A stretch of 64,000 nt of DNA from an uncultured Bacteriovorax sp. GTDB taxonomy: Bacteria > Bdellovibrionota > Bacteriovoracia > Bacteriovoracales > Bacteriovoracaceae. This document shows positions 1-8,852 of the stretch, piece after piece. The stretch is from assembly GCA_946480715.1 (NCBI GenBank), contig CAMLKK010000006.1, positions 1-64,000 on the forward strand, read 5' to 3'. Position numbers and translations under genes: made by a program. The notes under the pieces were generated by a model. The model was given only the letters and a program-made list of their open reading frames with translations, was not told the DNA's origin and did not search any database. Every line of letters starts with the position of its first letter. Position 1 is the first letter of the stretch.

Positions 1-2
1 CA

Positions 3-728
3 AAAATTGTAACAAAAAAAGTGGAATACAAATCAGCTTCGGGAGACAAAGTCTTCGAGGGAATTGTGGCCTACGATGATGCAAAAAAAGGAAATCGCCC
101 AGGCGTGATGATCGTGCATAACTGGATGGGAGTTTCTGCTGAAACGGAATCCAAAGCGATTGAGACGGCAAAACTAGGTTATGTCGCTTTCGCCGGTGAT
201 ATGTTTGGAAAAGATACACGACCAAAAGATCGCTCTGAAGCTGGAAAGTTTTCAGGTGCTTTGAAAGCAGATGTTCCACTCTTAAGAGAGCGCGCTCTTC
301 TTGCTGTTGAAGAATTAAAAAAGCAAAAATTTGTTGATCCTAAAAAAATATTTGTCAGCGGATATTGTTTCGGTGGAACTGCGGCCCTCGAAGCGGCCCG
401 TTCAGGAGCTGATATTTTAGGGGCCATTTCTTTTCACGGTGGTCTTGGAACAAAAACGCCGGAAGATGCTAAAAACATCAAAGGGCATATTCAAGTTCAT
501 CATGGGGCCATCGATCCGAATGTTAAAGCAGAAGAAGTCACAGCATTTTTGAAAGAAATGAATGATGCAAAAGTGACTTATCAATTTAATGCTTACTCGG
601 GAGCAGTTCATAGTTTCACTGAAAAAGCAGCTGGCGATGATATTTCAAAGGGCAGTGCTTATAACGAACTGGCCGATAAACGTTCGTGGGAAGCCTACAA
701 AGATTTTCTAGCGGAAAGATCTAAATAA
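3..728 (+). CDS. Dienelactone hydrolase family protein (5' end outside window)
   Basis: An alpha/beta hydrolase of the dienelactone hydrolase family, a cytosolic enzyme group that opens lactone or ester bonds. Counting from the GTG at 21, the Cys116-Asp165-His197 triad is visible in GYCFGG, AIDP and AVHSF, closely matching the spacing of the classical Cys123/Asp171/His202 enzyme. The reading frame stays open upstream of that GTG to the window edge and encodes KIVTKKVEYK, which looks like the family's normal N-terminus, so the true start probably lies just outside. No signal peptide is visible. The natural substrate cannot be told from sequence. A hairpin follows at 801-830. Confidence 0.85.
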   Translation, partial: KIVTKKVEYKSASGDKVFEGIVAYDDAKKGNRPGVMIVHNWMGVSAETESKAIETAKLGYVAFAGDMFGKDTRPKDRSEAGKFSGALKADVPLLRERALLAVEELKKQKFVDPKKIFVSGYCFGGTAALEAARSGADILGAISFHGGLGTKTPEDAKNIKGHIQVHHGAIDPNVKAEEVTAFLKEMNDAKVTYQFNAYSGAVHSFTEKAAGDDISKGSAYNELADKRSWEAYKDFLAERSK

Positions 729-800
729 AATGATAAACCCCATTTTTTGGGCGAATTTCAATCTCTATACATTTTTAAACGCCAAATCGGCCTTATCATA

Positions 801-830
801 CCCCCGAAAGACCCATGTGTTTTTCGGGGG
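801..830 (+). terminator. Terminator-like hairpin after the dienelactone hydrolase gene
   Basis: A 9-bp perfect stem (CCCCCGAAA at 801-809 with TTTCGGGGG at 822-830) encloses a 12-nt loop about 70 bases after the stop codon. There is no long T run after it, so it may be a weak or Rho-assisted terminator. Confidence 0.5.
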
Positions 831-915
831 TTCTACCTCCAAAACACACCCATCCTCAAATTAAGTTGAATCCCTCACTGTTTAGTAAGAATACGTCGAA
901 GAGGACCTATCATAT

Positions 916-2160
916 GTGAAAATCTTTACTGAGAGGGCCGCCATCAAAACTTATTCGATATTGATAGCTGAAGATGCTCCTGTTCAAGGGAAAAAACTTC
1001 AGTATGTTTTAGAAAAACTTGGCTACAACGTGAAGTGGGCCCTCAACGGTCTTGAAGCTTATAATGAACTAAGTGCTCATCCAGAAACTTACTCACTGGT
1101 CATATCTGATTATCAAATGCCGGAATTAAACGGTCTCGAATTTTTGCAAAAGATGAAAGGAACTGACTCGTTAAAAAATATTCCTTTTATTCTTTTAACA
1201 ACGATTGAAGATGAAAATGTTTTTTTTAATTCATTAGAGTTTGGTGCGAATGAATTTTTGAATAAACCTTTTCGTGTGGAAGAATTAAAACTTCGCGTAC
1301 GTAATCTTATTCTTCTGCATGCCTATCAGAAGTTAGTGGAAAATGAAAACGTCTCCCTGTCAGCTGAACTGCAGGCAAAAAATGAAATTCTCCAGGAAAA
1401 TTATCTCAAACTGGAAAGAGCTCACGCTGAATTGAAATCGATGCAGGAGCAATTAGTCATCACTTCAAAAATGGCAAGTTTCGGAACGTTCGGTGCCGGT
1501 ATGGCCCATGAGATAAACAATCCATTGCAGATTATCATGAATTATAATCGCCGTTTGAAATCGATAATCGAGCAAGGTGAGGTTGATCAGGAAAAAATCC
1601 TGACGATCAATGATTCTATTCACAAAGGTGTTACTCGCATTGGAAAAATCATCGATCATCTTCGTGATTTTGCCCGAAGAGATGAATACAACAAAGAAAA
1701 ACTCAATCCGGTTGATATGAATTCAATGCTCGTTGATCTTAAAGATTTCTACGGCGGATTGATTTTTAAATACGGTATTCATTGCGAAGTAAATACCAGT
1801 GACAAACCATTACTCGTTTTAGGTTTTAGAACGGCCATGGAACAAATTGTGTTGAACATTCTTCACAACGCTGTTGATGCCATCGAAACTCAGGAACACA
1901 AAGCAATTAAGATCTCAACGTATGTCGACGGCAATTATGGTGTTATTGAAATCAGCGACAACGGTCCGGGAATTCCATTAGAGATTCAAGAAAAAATCTT
2001 TGATCCATTTTTCACAACAAAAGAAATTGGAAAAGGAGTAGGGCTCGGAATGAGTCTTGTTCGCACCTACATGGGTGAATGTGAAGGTGTTCTCACTTTT
2101 AAATCAAAACCTGGTGAGACCACATTTGTTTTAAAATTTATTCTCATTCCACAATCATAG
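916..2160 (+). CDS. Hybrid response regulator / histidine kinase
   Basis: A soluble phosphorelay protein with an N-terminal receiver (residues about 12-130, acceptor Asp65 in ISDYQMP, conserved Lys117), a coiled-coil linker (about 138-185), a HisKA helix with the phosphorylated His198 in GMAHEINNPLQ, and a HATPase domain ending near 410 (N box around HNAVDAIE, then DNGPGIP and GVGLGMS). No membrane segment is present, so it acts in the cytosol downstream of another kinase or senses an internal cue. The start is GTG at 916, because the ATG just upstream is followed at once by a stop. An Hpt protein gene follows 16 bp later. Confidence 0.9.
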   Translation: MKIFTERAAIKTYSILIAEDAPVQGKKLQYVLEKLGYNVKWALNGLEAYNELSAHPETYSLVISDYQMPELNGLEFLQKMKGTDSLKNIPFILLTTIEDENVFFNSLEFGANEFLNKPFRVEELKLRVRNLILLHAYQKLVENENVSLSAELQAKNEILQENYLKLERAHAELKSMQEQLVITSKMASFGTFGAGMAHEINNPLQIIMNYNRRLKSIIEQGEVDQEKILTINDSIHKGVTRIGKIIDHLRDFARRDEYNKEKLNPVDMNSMLVDLKDFYGGLIFKYGIHCEVNTSDKPLLVLGFRTAMEQIVLNILHNAVDAIETQEHKAIKISTYVDGNYGVIEISDNGPGIPLEIQEKIFDPFFTTKEIGKGVGLGMSLVRTYMGECEGVLTFKSKPGETTFVLKFILIPQS

Positions 2161-2176
2161 TTAAGGACATACGAGC

Positions 2177-2554
2177 ATGGGACAAGCACTGGAAGATTTA
2201 GAATTCCTCGAATCGCTGAAACAAGACTTCATAGAAGAGACGATGGAAAACCTGGAGAAATGCGAAGAATGTCTCCTTAAGTTTGAACGTGATAAAAGTG
2301 ATGACCATATCCGAGAATATCTGCGCCTTCTGCATTCCATTAAAGGTTCGGCCCGCGCCGTTGAGTTCGATAAAGTCGGAACGACCATTCATCAGATTGA
2401 AACCCTGGGCCATAAAAAAATGGAACCTACGTTCGTTGAAATCTCGCTTTCCCTCGTAGACGATCTACGCGATGTCATGGGCCTCATTAAAAGTGGGGAC
2501 CTGGCCGGAATGGATTCGCGACTGGAAATGACAATCAAAAAGGCTTGTTTATAA
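2177..2554 (+). CDS. Hpt domain phosphotransfer protein
   Basis: A 125-residue all-helical protein carrying one histidine phosphotransfer domain; the acceptor is His53 in LLHSIKGSARAV. Hpt proteins shuttle phosphate between receiver domains and have no catalysis of their own. It sits directly behind the receiver-kinase gene, so the two probably form one relay. The final output regulator is not in this neighbourhood. The N-terminal helix is rich in acidic residues, as is usual for the family. Confidence 0.85.
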   Translation: MGQALEDLEFLESLKQDFIEETMENLEKCEECLLKFERDKSDDHIREYLRLLHSIKGSARAVEFDKVGTTIHQIETLGHKKMEPTFVEISLSLVDDLRDVMGLIKSGDLAGMDSRLEMTIKKACL

Positions 2555-2621
2555 GCGATTTCTGGCCGTTTCTTAAAACTCCCATTAGAATGAAGAAATT
2601 TGATTTTAGTAGGAGTTATCG

Positions 2622-4514
2622 GTGTCAGCTCATCCTGAAAAAGAGGGTTCCCAAAGTCTAAGCTATAAAACGCTGATGACTATTAGTGCACTCGGTGTTG
2701 TCTATGGAGATATTGGGACTAGTCCTCTCTATGCTCTGAAAGAATCGTTTCATCACGGACATGATATTGCTCTTACTCAGGCCAATATTTTTGGAATTCT
2801 CTCACTGATTTTTTGGTCACTCGTTATTGTTATCTCTATCAAATACATTCGTTATGTTTTGAAAGCCGATCATAAAGGGGAGGGAGGAATTCTTGCCCTC
2901 ACAGCGCTCATCACTCCCAAAGACGATAAAAAAAATAAACGCAAGACACTTATTCTCTGCGGACTCTTTGGTACAGCTCTACTCTACGGCGATGGTATGA
3001 TTACACCGGCCATCTCAGTCCTCTCAGCAGTCGAAGGTCTTGAACTTATCACTCCGGTTTTTTCTCCGTACATTATACCGATTACCATTTCCATTCTTGT
3101 TGGTTTGTTCTCTGTTCAAAAATATGGAACGGCCGTCGTTGGAAAAATCTTTGGGCCATTAACTCTATGTTGGTTCTTAACTCTGGGTGGTCTGGGAATT
3201 TATAACATCATGATTGAGCCGGAAGTTTTTCGCGCGATCAATCCATATTGGGCCTATACGTTCTTTCATGAAAATTCATGGAATGGATTTCTTGTCCTAG
3301 GTTCTGTTTTCCTCGTTGTGACGGGTGGTGAAGCTCTGTATTCAGACCTCGGACACTTCGGAATTAAACCCATTCAGCGTGCATGGCTTTTAATTGTTCT
3401 TCCATGTCTTGTTCTTTGTTACTTTGGACAAGGTGCACTTCTTACGCATTCTCCGGAAGCTGTTAAAAATCCATTTTTCTTAATGGCCCCAGGATGGATG
3501 CTTACTCCACTGGTTATGCTCGCAACAGCGGCGACAGTCATTGCTTCTCAAGCTCTTATCACAGGTGTTTTTTCCATCACGATGCACGCGGTACAAATGG
3601 GATATATTCCCCGCGTCTCTATTGAGCACACGAGTGAAAGTGAATTTGGCCAGATCTATGTTCGTAGTATGAATTGGTTCTTAATGATTGCGTGTATTGC
3701 ACTCGTGCTCACATTTAAAACATCGAGTAATTTAGCAGCAGCTTACGGAATTGCTGTGACGACAACCATGGGAATCACAACGATTCTTTTCTTTATCGTT
3801 GCTCGCGAGAGATGGAACTGGAGTGTTTTAAAAGCAGGAAGTATCTGTGGATTCTTCCTCATAATTGACCTTTCATTCTTTGGGGCCAATGTTGTTAAGG
3901 TTCTTGATGGCGGATGGGTTCCACTTGCTGTTGGTATTATCATTTTTACGATGATGACAACGTGGAAACGCGGTAGAAAAATTCTTGCTCAGAAAATGTG
4001 TACAAACGTTATTCCGCTTGAGCACTTCCTGCAGAAAATTGACGAGAAAAAACCATACCGTAATCCAGGAACGGCCATTTATATGGCAAGTTCACTTCGT
4101 GAAACACCGTATGCTCTTATGCAAAGTTTTGAGCACTACAAGACATTGCACCAGCGTTTAATCTTTCTCTCTGTTGTTACAGAATCAATTCACGTTGTTC
4201 CTGAATCAAGACGTGTGGAAATCAATAGCATTGGTCACGGCTGTTACACCGTTCACATCCACTACGGATACATGGAACTTCCAAACGTTCCAAAAGAATT
4301 GAACATGCTCCAGATTGGAGATCACATTCTTAATTCTTTTGAAGCGACTTATTTCATTGGTAAAGAGAGATTATTTGCGACAGGTCTTCCAGGAATGGCC
4401 GTCTGGCGTGAAAAACTTTTCTCCATCATGACGGCCAATGCAACTGATGCAACGACCTTCTTCCAGCTTCCGCGTAACCGCGTGATGGAAATTGGTGTGC
4501 ATATTGAGATGTGA
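2622..4514 (+). CDS. kup: Low-affinity potassium uptake protein Kup
   Basis: Inner-membrane K+/H+ symporter of the Kup/HAK/KT family. The family signature GVVYGDIGTSPLYAL is at residues 19-33; about twelve hydrophobic segments follow to residue 450, then a roughly 175-residue cytosolic tail of the usual kind. The length (630 aa) is typical. It starts at GTG 2622, with AGGAG at 2611-2615 as ribosome binding site. Its stop codon directly abuts the stop codon of the convergent peroxidase gene, leaving no room for a separate terminator. Confidence 0.95.
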   Translation: MSAHPEKEGSQSLSYKTLMTISALGVVYGDIGTSPLYALKESFHHGHDIALTQANIFGILSLIFWSLVIVISIKYIRYVLKADHKGEGGILALTALITPKDDKKNKRKTLILCGLFGTALLYGDGMITPAISVLSAVEGLELITPVFSPYIIPITISILVGLFSVQKYGTAVVGKIFGPLTLCWFLTLGGLGIYNIMIEPEVFRAINPYWAYTFFHENSWNGFLVLGSVFLVVTGGEALYSDLGHFGIKPIQRAWLLIVLPCLVLCYFGQGALLTHSPEAVKNPFFLMAPGWMLTPLVMLATAATVIASQALITGVFSITMHAVQMGYIPRVSIEHTSESEFGQIYVRSMNWFLMIACIALVLTFKTSSNLAAAYGIAVTTTMGITTILFFIVARERWNWSVLKAGSICGFFLIIDLSFFGANVVKVLDGGWVPLAVGIIIFTMMTTWKRGRKILAQKMCTNVIPLEHFLQKIDEKKPYRNPGTAIYMASSLRETPYALMQSFEHYKTLHQRLIFLSVVTESIHVVPESRRVEINSIGHGCYTVHIHYGYMELPNVPKELNMLQIGDHILNSFEATYFIGKERLFATGLPGMAVWREKLFSIMTANATDATTFFQLPRNRVMEIGVHIEM

Positions 4515-5015
4515 TTACGATCTGAGAGCTCTTAAGGCTTCTTCATAATTCGGCTCTTCAGCAACATCAGCAATCTGCTCAGAGTGAAGAATTTCATTAC
4601 GATCATTAAGCACAATAATCACTCTTGAAAGTAAACCTTTCAAAGGGCCATCGACCATTTCAAGCGGATAGTATTTTAAAAAGTCTGATCGATAAACAGA
4701 TGCCGTTGTGACATTGTTAATTCCTTCGGCCGCACAAAATCTTTTTTGAGCAAAAGGAAGATCCATAGAAATGTTCAGAACTTTCACATTACCCAGATCA
4801 GCAGCTTCTTTATTAAAGCGACGAACACTTGAGGCACAAGTTCCTGTGTCAATGCTTGGAAAAATATTAAGAAGTTTATATTGAGATTTTATAGAGTAGA
4901 GATTGGATTCACTCAAATCATTATTCACCATTGTGAAATCGTGAGCGAGCGAATTGATCGCGGGCACGCTTCCTCTCGTGTGAATGTCTTGTCCTTTTAA
5001 TTTTATGTGGGCCAT
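4515..5015 (-). CDS. tpx: Thiol peroxidase (atypical 2-Cys peroxiredoxin)
   Basis: Reduces hydrogen peroxide and organic hydroperoxides using thioredoxin. The peroxidatic Cys60 lies in SIDTGTCASS, which includes the T-x-x-C catalytic motif; the resolving Cys94 lies in KRFCAAEG. Spacing and overall length (166 aa) match Tpx of other Gram-negative bacteria. AGGAG lies upstream of the ATG at 5015. No export signal is visible, so its location (cytosol or, as in E. coli, a compartment shared with thioredoxins) is not decided here. It is convergent with kup. Confidence 0.95.
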   Translation of the reverse strand: MAHIKLKGQDIHTRGSVPAINSLAHDFTMVNNDLSESNLYSIKSQYKLLNIFPSIDTGTCASSVRRFNKEAADLGNVKVLNISMDLPFAQKRFCAAEGINNVTTASVYRSDFLKYYPLEMVDGPLKGLLSRVIIVLNDRNEILHSEQIADVAEEPNYEEALRALRS

Positions 5016-5058
5016 TTTTTTCTCCTGTTAAGTTTAGGAGAAGTGTAGCGTGAAAAGA

Positions 5059-5829
5059 TTAAGGATACCAGCAGCGAGGGCGACTTCCTTTAGCGTTTTT
5101 GCAACCGTGTAATGATTGATCGTTGAAGTCGAAAGTGAGAGGAAGTGAGTCGGAACATACTGCTGCATTTACCATTGTATCAAGTCGACATTGGCGTGAA
5201 GGATAAGAGTCTCTTACTAATTCTGTCGCGACTTCCGTGTCAGTTTTATCCAGCGAAATAGGGAAGTCAGTGACGAGATTTAAAAAATCTAAACTGGCGA
5301 GAGCAATACGCTGACACATTTCTTTACCAGCACATTTCTCTTTTAATTTTTTGGAAGCTCTAGTTAGAGGAGTCGCATCAGTATCTTGTGCAGTTGCTAC
5401 TTTTTTAAAGCAAGCGATGGCCGCGTAGTAATCTGACTGCCCCTCGCTGCTCATGAAAGATTTTCCATCCGGCGCGACAGGTCCTTCCCACTCCATAGGA
5501 ATGTTTCTTCTCGGAGCTCCACCAAAAAGATGACCCAGCTCATGACAAAGAATCATGCGAAAAGAATCAGGTGTCAGACGTTTAGAATTCAATAGTCCTG
5601 TATTTATCTTAACGAGCAAATGATCAGAGTTGTGTTCTGCACTTGCCGCGACACTTTGATCATCGACAATTTTAAAACTTAATTTTTTTTGAAAAGTTTT
5701 TTGCGCTTCTACTGCATACATGAATTCCATTCTTTCCAATATCGGCTTTTGCCATTCGGTAATCTTTTGTTGAGACCAGGCAGAATGATTTGAAAGAAAA
5801 CAGATGATAATCAATAAGATTTTTTTCAT
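5059..5829 (-). CDS. Exported zinc metalloprotease-like protein
   Basis: A Sec signal peptide (residues 1-19, probable cleavage after AWS) precedes a compact domain with HELGH at residues 96-100, the zinc-binding motif of gluzincin and related metallopeptidases. Downstream acidic residues in SEGQSDYYAA (about 138) could supply the third ligand, as in the M48 type ExxxD pattern, but the family was not identified with certainty. The C-terminal half carries several cysteines that may form disulfides in the periplasm. The gene is divergent from the glycosylase gene with only 27 bp between them. Confidence 0.7.
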   Translation of the reverse strand: MKKILLIIICFLSNHSAWSQQKITEWQKPILERMEFMYAVEAQKTFQKKLSFKIVDDQSVAASAEHNSDHLLVKINTGLLNSKRLTPDSFRMILCHELGHLFGGAPRRNIPMEWEGPVAPDGKSFMSSEGQSDYYAAIACFKKVATAQDTDATPLTRASKKLKEKCAGKEMCQRIALASLDFLNLVTDFPISLDKTDTEVATELVRDSYPSRQCRLDTMVNAAVCSDSLPLTFDFNDQSLHGCKNAKGSRPRCWYP

Positions 5830-5856
5830 AATGATAAGTGTAACTGAGGCAGAACT

Positions 5857-6534
5857 ATGAGCAAGAAAATTATGAAATATTCGGCATCGTCCTTCAAAAA
5901 AGGCGAAGAGTATTTGGCCTCAATTGACCCAAGTTTTCGAAAACTCATGCATGATTTTCCCCTCACGTTTAAACCGGCAAAAAAGCGCCCTCCCTATCTT
6001 TCACTCATTCGCTCCATTGCCTATCAACAAATTCAAATAAAGGCCGCAGAGACGATCCTCGCGCGTTTCTATGCACTCTTTCCGGAAGGGCAAATTCCTA
6101 CGCCAGAAGAGATTTTAAATACTCCAGATGAAAAAATAAGAGCAGTAGGACTATCAGCTCGCAAAGTGAAAGCGATTAAAGATATAGCTCAGAAAACGAT
6201 AGAGGGGTTAGTGCCAACACTTGAAGAAGTCGATCATCTCACTGACGAAGAACTCATTGAACGACTCGTTCCGATTTACGGAATCGGAAAGTGGAGTGTT
6301 GAAATGTTGCTCATTTTTCAATTGGGACGATTAGATGTCTGGCCCATTGACGATTTTGGAACTCGCAAAGGCTGGCAGCTTTGGAAGAAAAAAAAAGAAA
6401 TGCCAACTCTAGAAGAAATTGAACGCGCTGGAAAAAAATATTCTCCTTACCGAAGTATTCTTTCTCTTTATTTGTGGCAAGTCTCCAACGCAAACACACA
6501 ATCAAAAAAATCAAAAGTCATAACACAGTCATAA
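5857..6534 (+). CDS. DNA-3-methyladenine glycosylase (AlkA / HhH-GPD family)
   Basis: A base-excision repair glycosylase that removes alkylated purines. The HhH-GPD core spans residues 50-205: helix-hairpin-helix LVPIYGIGKWSVEM at 137-150, then the catalytic aspartate, most likely Asp166 in VWPIDDFG. No iron-sulfur cysteine cluster is present, which separates it from the EndoIII/MutY branch. It lacks the N-terminal domain of E. coli AlkA, as do the yeast MAG-like short forms. The last 20 residues are a basic tail. Confidence 0.9.
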   Translation: MSKKIMKYSASSFKKGEEYLASIDPSFRKLMHDFPLTFKPAKKRPPYLSLIRSIAYQQIQIKAAETILARFYALFPEGQIPTPEEILNTPDEKIRAVGLSARKVKAIKDIAQKTIEGLVPTLEEVDHLTDEELIERLVPIYGIGKWSVEMLLIFQLGRLDVWPIDDFGTRKGWQLWKKKKEMPTLEEIERAGKKYSPYRSILSLYLWQVSNANTQSKKSKVITQS

Positions 6535-6697
6535 ATCCCTTTTCACCACTCACGTGACATCGCACACGTTCTTTATGCCCCAATTCCTGAATTAATTTAT
6601 CCTTTAAATTGGCATTTCATTTGCTCTAGGCCTACTGAGATTTTTATGAAGATGGAAAAATTATTTACCACCAAAAACTAGAATAAGGAGATTGGCG

Positions 6698-7546
6698 ATG
6701 AACGGTAAAATCAAACACAAAGCAACAACGATGCTCTACGCTGTGATGACTGCAAGTTTAATTCTTGCTGGTTGTGGTGGCGGTGGCGGCGGAGGCGGTG
6801 CAACCGGATCTAATACAATTGAAACTGGTGGTACTGGAACAGGCGGAACAGGAGGCACTGGTGGAACTGGTGGGGAAACTCCGGGTCCAACTCGAAACGT
6901 AAAGGCCATCAAATTAGGTGAAGCAGAAAAATTCGCTATTCTTGCATACTCAAGTGTGACCTCAGTTCCTAATTCTTCGATCAGCGGAAAAATTGGATTA
7001 ATGCCGGGAACGAGAGAGGCCATTGCCGTTGATCCTGCGAAAGAAATTGCTGGTGGACCAGATGACATGATCGGAAGCGATGATGAAACTGTGCCTATTA
7101 ATTTCCTTACAAATGCAAAACTCGATATGATTTCTGCTTATAACGAATCAGCGATTCGTAAAGTTGATGATGGAAAGACGGGTTCATTTCAAGGAAAACT
7201 TGGTGGAAAAGTTCTTCCACCAGGAACTTATAAATGGACAAGTGCTGTTAACATCGCCAGCGATTACACACTTGAAGGAACGTCAAATGATGTTTGGATT
7301 TTTCAAGTGGCAGGTGAACTCAATATCGCTCAAAACGTGAAAATGATTCTTGCTGGTGGAGCTCACCCTCAACATATTTTCTGGCAAGTTACTGGTCCCG
7401 TAACATTGGGAGCAAATAGCTACACAGCGGGAACAATTATCGCGCTTCCATCAATTACGATGAAGCCAGGTTCGACTCTTAAAGGTCGCGCTTTTGCTAA
7501 AAACGGAAAAGTGTCACTAGAACAAGCGACAATTGCTCGTCCATAA
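6698..7546 (+). CDS. Ice-binding-like (DUF3494) lipoprotein
   Basis: The N-terminus is a lipoprotein signal ending at LILAGC, followed by a flexible Gly/Thr-rich tether of about 45 residues. Residues 70-282 match the DUF3494 ice-binding beta-solenoid family: features include LPPGTYKW, DVWIFQVAG, IFWQVTG and TAGTIIALPSITM. Known members bind ice or act as cell-surface adhesins. The start is the ATG at 6698, 7 bases after AAGGAG; a TTG two codons earlier is less well placed. It leads a run of three exported proteins in one direction. Whether it binds ice, host cells or another surface cannot be read from sequence. Confidence 0.85.
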   Translation: MNGKIKHKATTMLYAVMTASLILAGCGGGGGGGGATGSNTIETGGTGTGGTGGTGGTGGETPGPTRNVKAIKLGEAEKFAILAYSSVTSVPNSSISGKIGLMPGTREAIAVDPAKEIAGGPDDMIGSDDETVPINFLTNAKLDMISAYNESAIRKVDDGKTGSFQGKLGGKVLPPGTYKWTSAVNIASDYTLEGTSNDVWIFQVAGELNIAQNVKMILAGGAHPQHIFWQVTGPVTLGANSYTAGTIIALPSITMKPGSTLKGRAFAKNGKVSLEQATIARP

Positions 7547-7558
7547 GAGGAATAATCC

Positions 7559-8839
7559 ATGAAGCGATCAGCACTTCTAATATTGAGTTTTATTGTGTTG
7601 ATCGTTTCATGTGGAAAAAGTTCATCGCTTCCATCACCTGATAAAAAACCAGGAACGGAAACAGCGATAGAACTGGCAGACAAATCTTTAGAGTATAGAG
7701 TTGGTCTGTTTAAAGATGAAATTTTTGATCCTAACAAAGTGACTCACATTATTCTGGTCGGATCCGCCATGCGCGAAGACTCCGACCAGTTTTTTCAATC
7801 CGGACTCTCTCGAGCTTACCGCTACAAAGAACTCTGGCCTGAGCGCCAAGTAGTTATCATGAGTACTCCAGATGTCATCAACAAAACTGATGAACAAATT
7901 TTTTCAAAGTATAATATTAAAGTCGTAAAAAAAGTGAATGCTCGATTTACAGCGCCGCTCTTCATTGCTGAAATGAGTGTCTTTACCAAAATAGCCAGTT
8001 TTGATTTCTATGGTCACTCATCTCCTTGGGCATTGAAGATTGACGATTATTTTGCGCCATTTGATCCAAGCGCACACGTGAATGCACTGAGTGTTTTGAA
8101 AGGTAATTTTTTGCCAAATGCTTATGCCACATTAAATGGATGCAACACTGGTTTTTCAATCGCTCCTAATTTAAGCAGGGCCCTTGAAATTCCTGTTTCA
8201 GGATCACTTACAAGTTCCGTTTTTGAACGTCTTGAATCTGATGGGTTCTGGTACAAAGAAGACGACAAAAATTCAGGACAATATGTAACGACAAATAAAA
8301 CAAGTTATAGCGAAAAACTTTCTTGTGCGACAGGTGCTTGCACACGCATGAAACCTTCCCGTTATAACTACTCTTCAATATGGGGACACTTCAAAGAAGG
8401 CGGATTGAGTTTCGATAAATTCTTCTGCAATTTTGAAAATAGAGGAGATGGAAAATGTGAAAGAGGAATGGCCATGTCACTCCTGGGTTTTCCTTCTGTT
8501 CGTCCCATCAATCTCAAGTCGAGTGTCTACGAATACAAAAAAGTTGTTTTCGACTGGCTTTGCTCTACAGGAAAAAATTCTACATATTTTAGAAATTGTG
8601 TTTACGGAATTGAAGATGCCGTTAATCGTCAGGATCTCATTTACAGAAGTCATCCGACGAATGAACTTAACTGCGATTTCAAATCTTGCAATGTCAAAGT
8701 GACATGCACGATAGATACGGCGACAAACACTCCAGCTCCGGGATCGTGTAAAGTCGTGACTATACCAAATCCTCAACCGACAAACGTTGCTCAAGAATAT
8801 TTAAGCCTCATGCGAGGATTTGATCAAATTCGGGAATAA
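7559..8839 (+). CDS. Lipoprotein with a caspase-like (clan CD) His/Cys dyad
   Basis: A lipoprotein signal ends at LIVSC18. The middle resembles a caspase/CHAT/gingipain-type fold: hydrophobic strand HIILVGSA (63-70), strand VVIMSTP, strand SFDFYGHSS with His153, and strand ATLNGCNTGF with Cys195. A hydrophobic strand ending in His followed about 40 residues later by one ending in Cys is the clan CD catalytic dyad pattern. The C-terminal third is rich in cysteines (about ten), suggesting disulfides. It sits 12 bp behind the DUF3494 gene and just ahead of the propeller gene. I infer a surface cysteine peptidase; the exact family was not recognised. Confidence 0.55.
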   Translation: MKRSALLILSFIVLIVSCGKSSSLPSPDKKPGTETAIELADKSLEYRVGLFKDEIFDPNKVTHIILVGSAMREDSDQFFQSGLSRAYRYKELWPERQVVIMSTPDVINKTDEQIFSKYNIKVVKKVNARFTAPLFIAEMSVFTKIASFDFYGHSSPWALKIDDYFAPFDPSAHVNALSVLKGNFLPNAYATLNGCNTGFSIAPNLSRALEIPVSGSLTSSVFERLESDGFWYKEDDKNSGQYVTTNKTSYSEKLSCATGACTRMKPSRYNYSSIWGHFKEGGLSFDKFFCNFENRGDGKCERGMAMSLLGFPSVRPINLKSSVYEYKKVVFDWLCSTGKNSTYFRNCVYGIEDAVNRQDLIYRSHPTNELNCDFKSCNVKVTCTIDTATNTPAPGSCKVVTIPNPQPTNVAQEYLSLMRGFDQIRE

Positions 8840-8852
8840 CCCAGGAGTTTTT

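Noticed and set aside
6776..6880. Short GGTGGAAC-like repeats resembling a tandem array
   Set aside because: They are Gly/Thr codons of the tether in the ice-binding-like gene; there are no spacers, so not a CRISPR array.
6736..7068. A 110-residue Pro-rich reading frame on the minus strand
   Set aside because: It is the reverse complement of the Gly-rich tether of the DUF3494 gene; no ribosome site and a biased composition.
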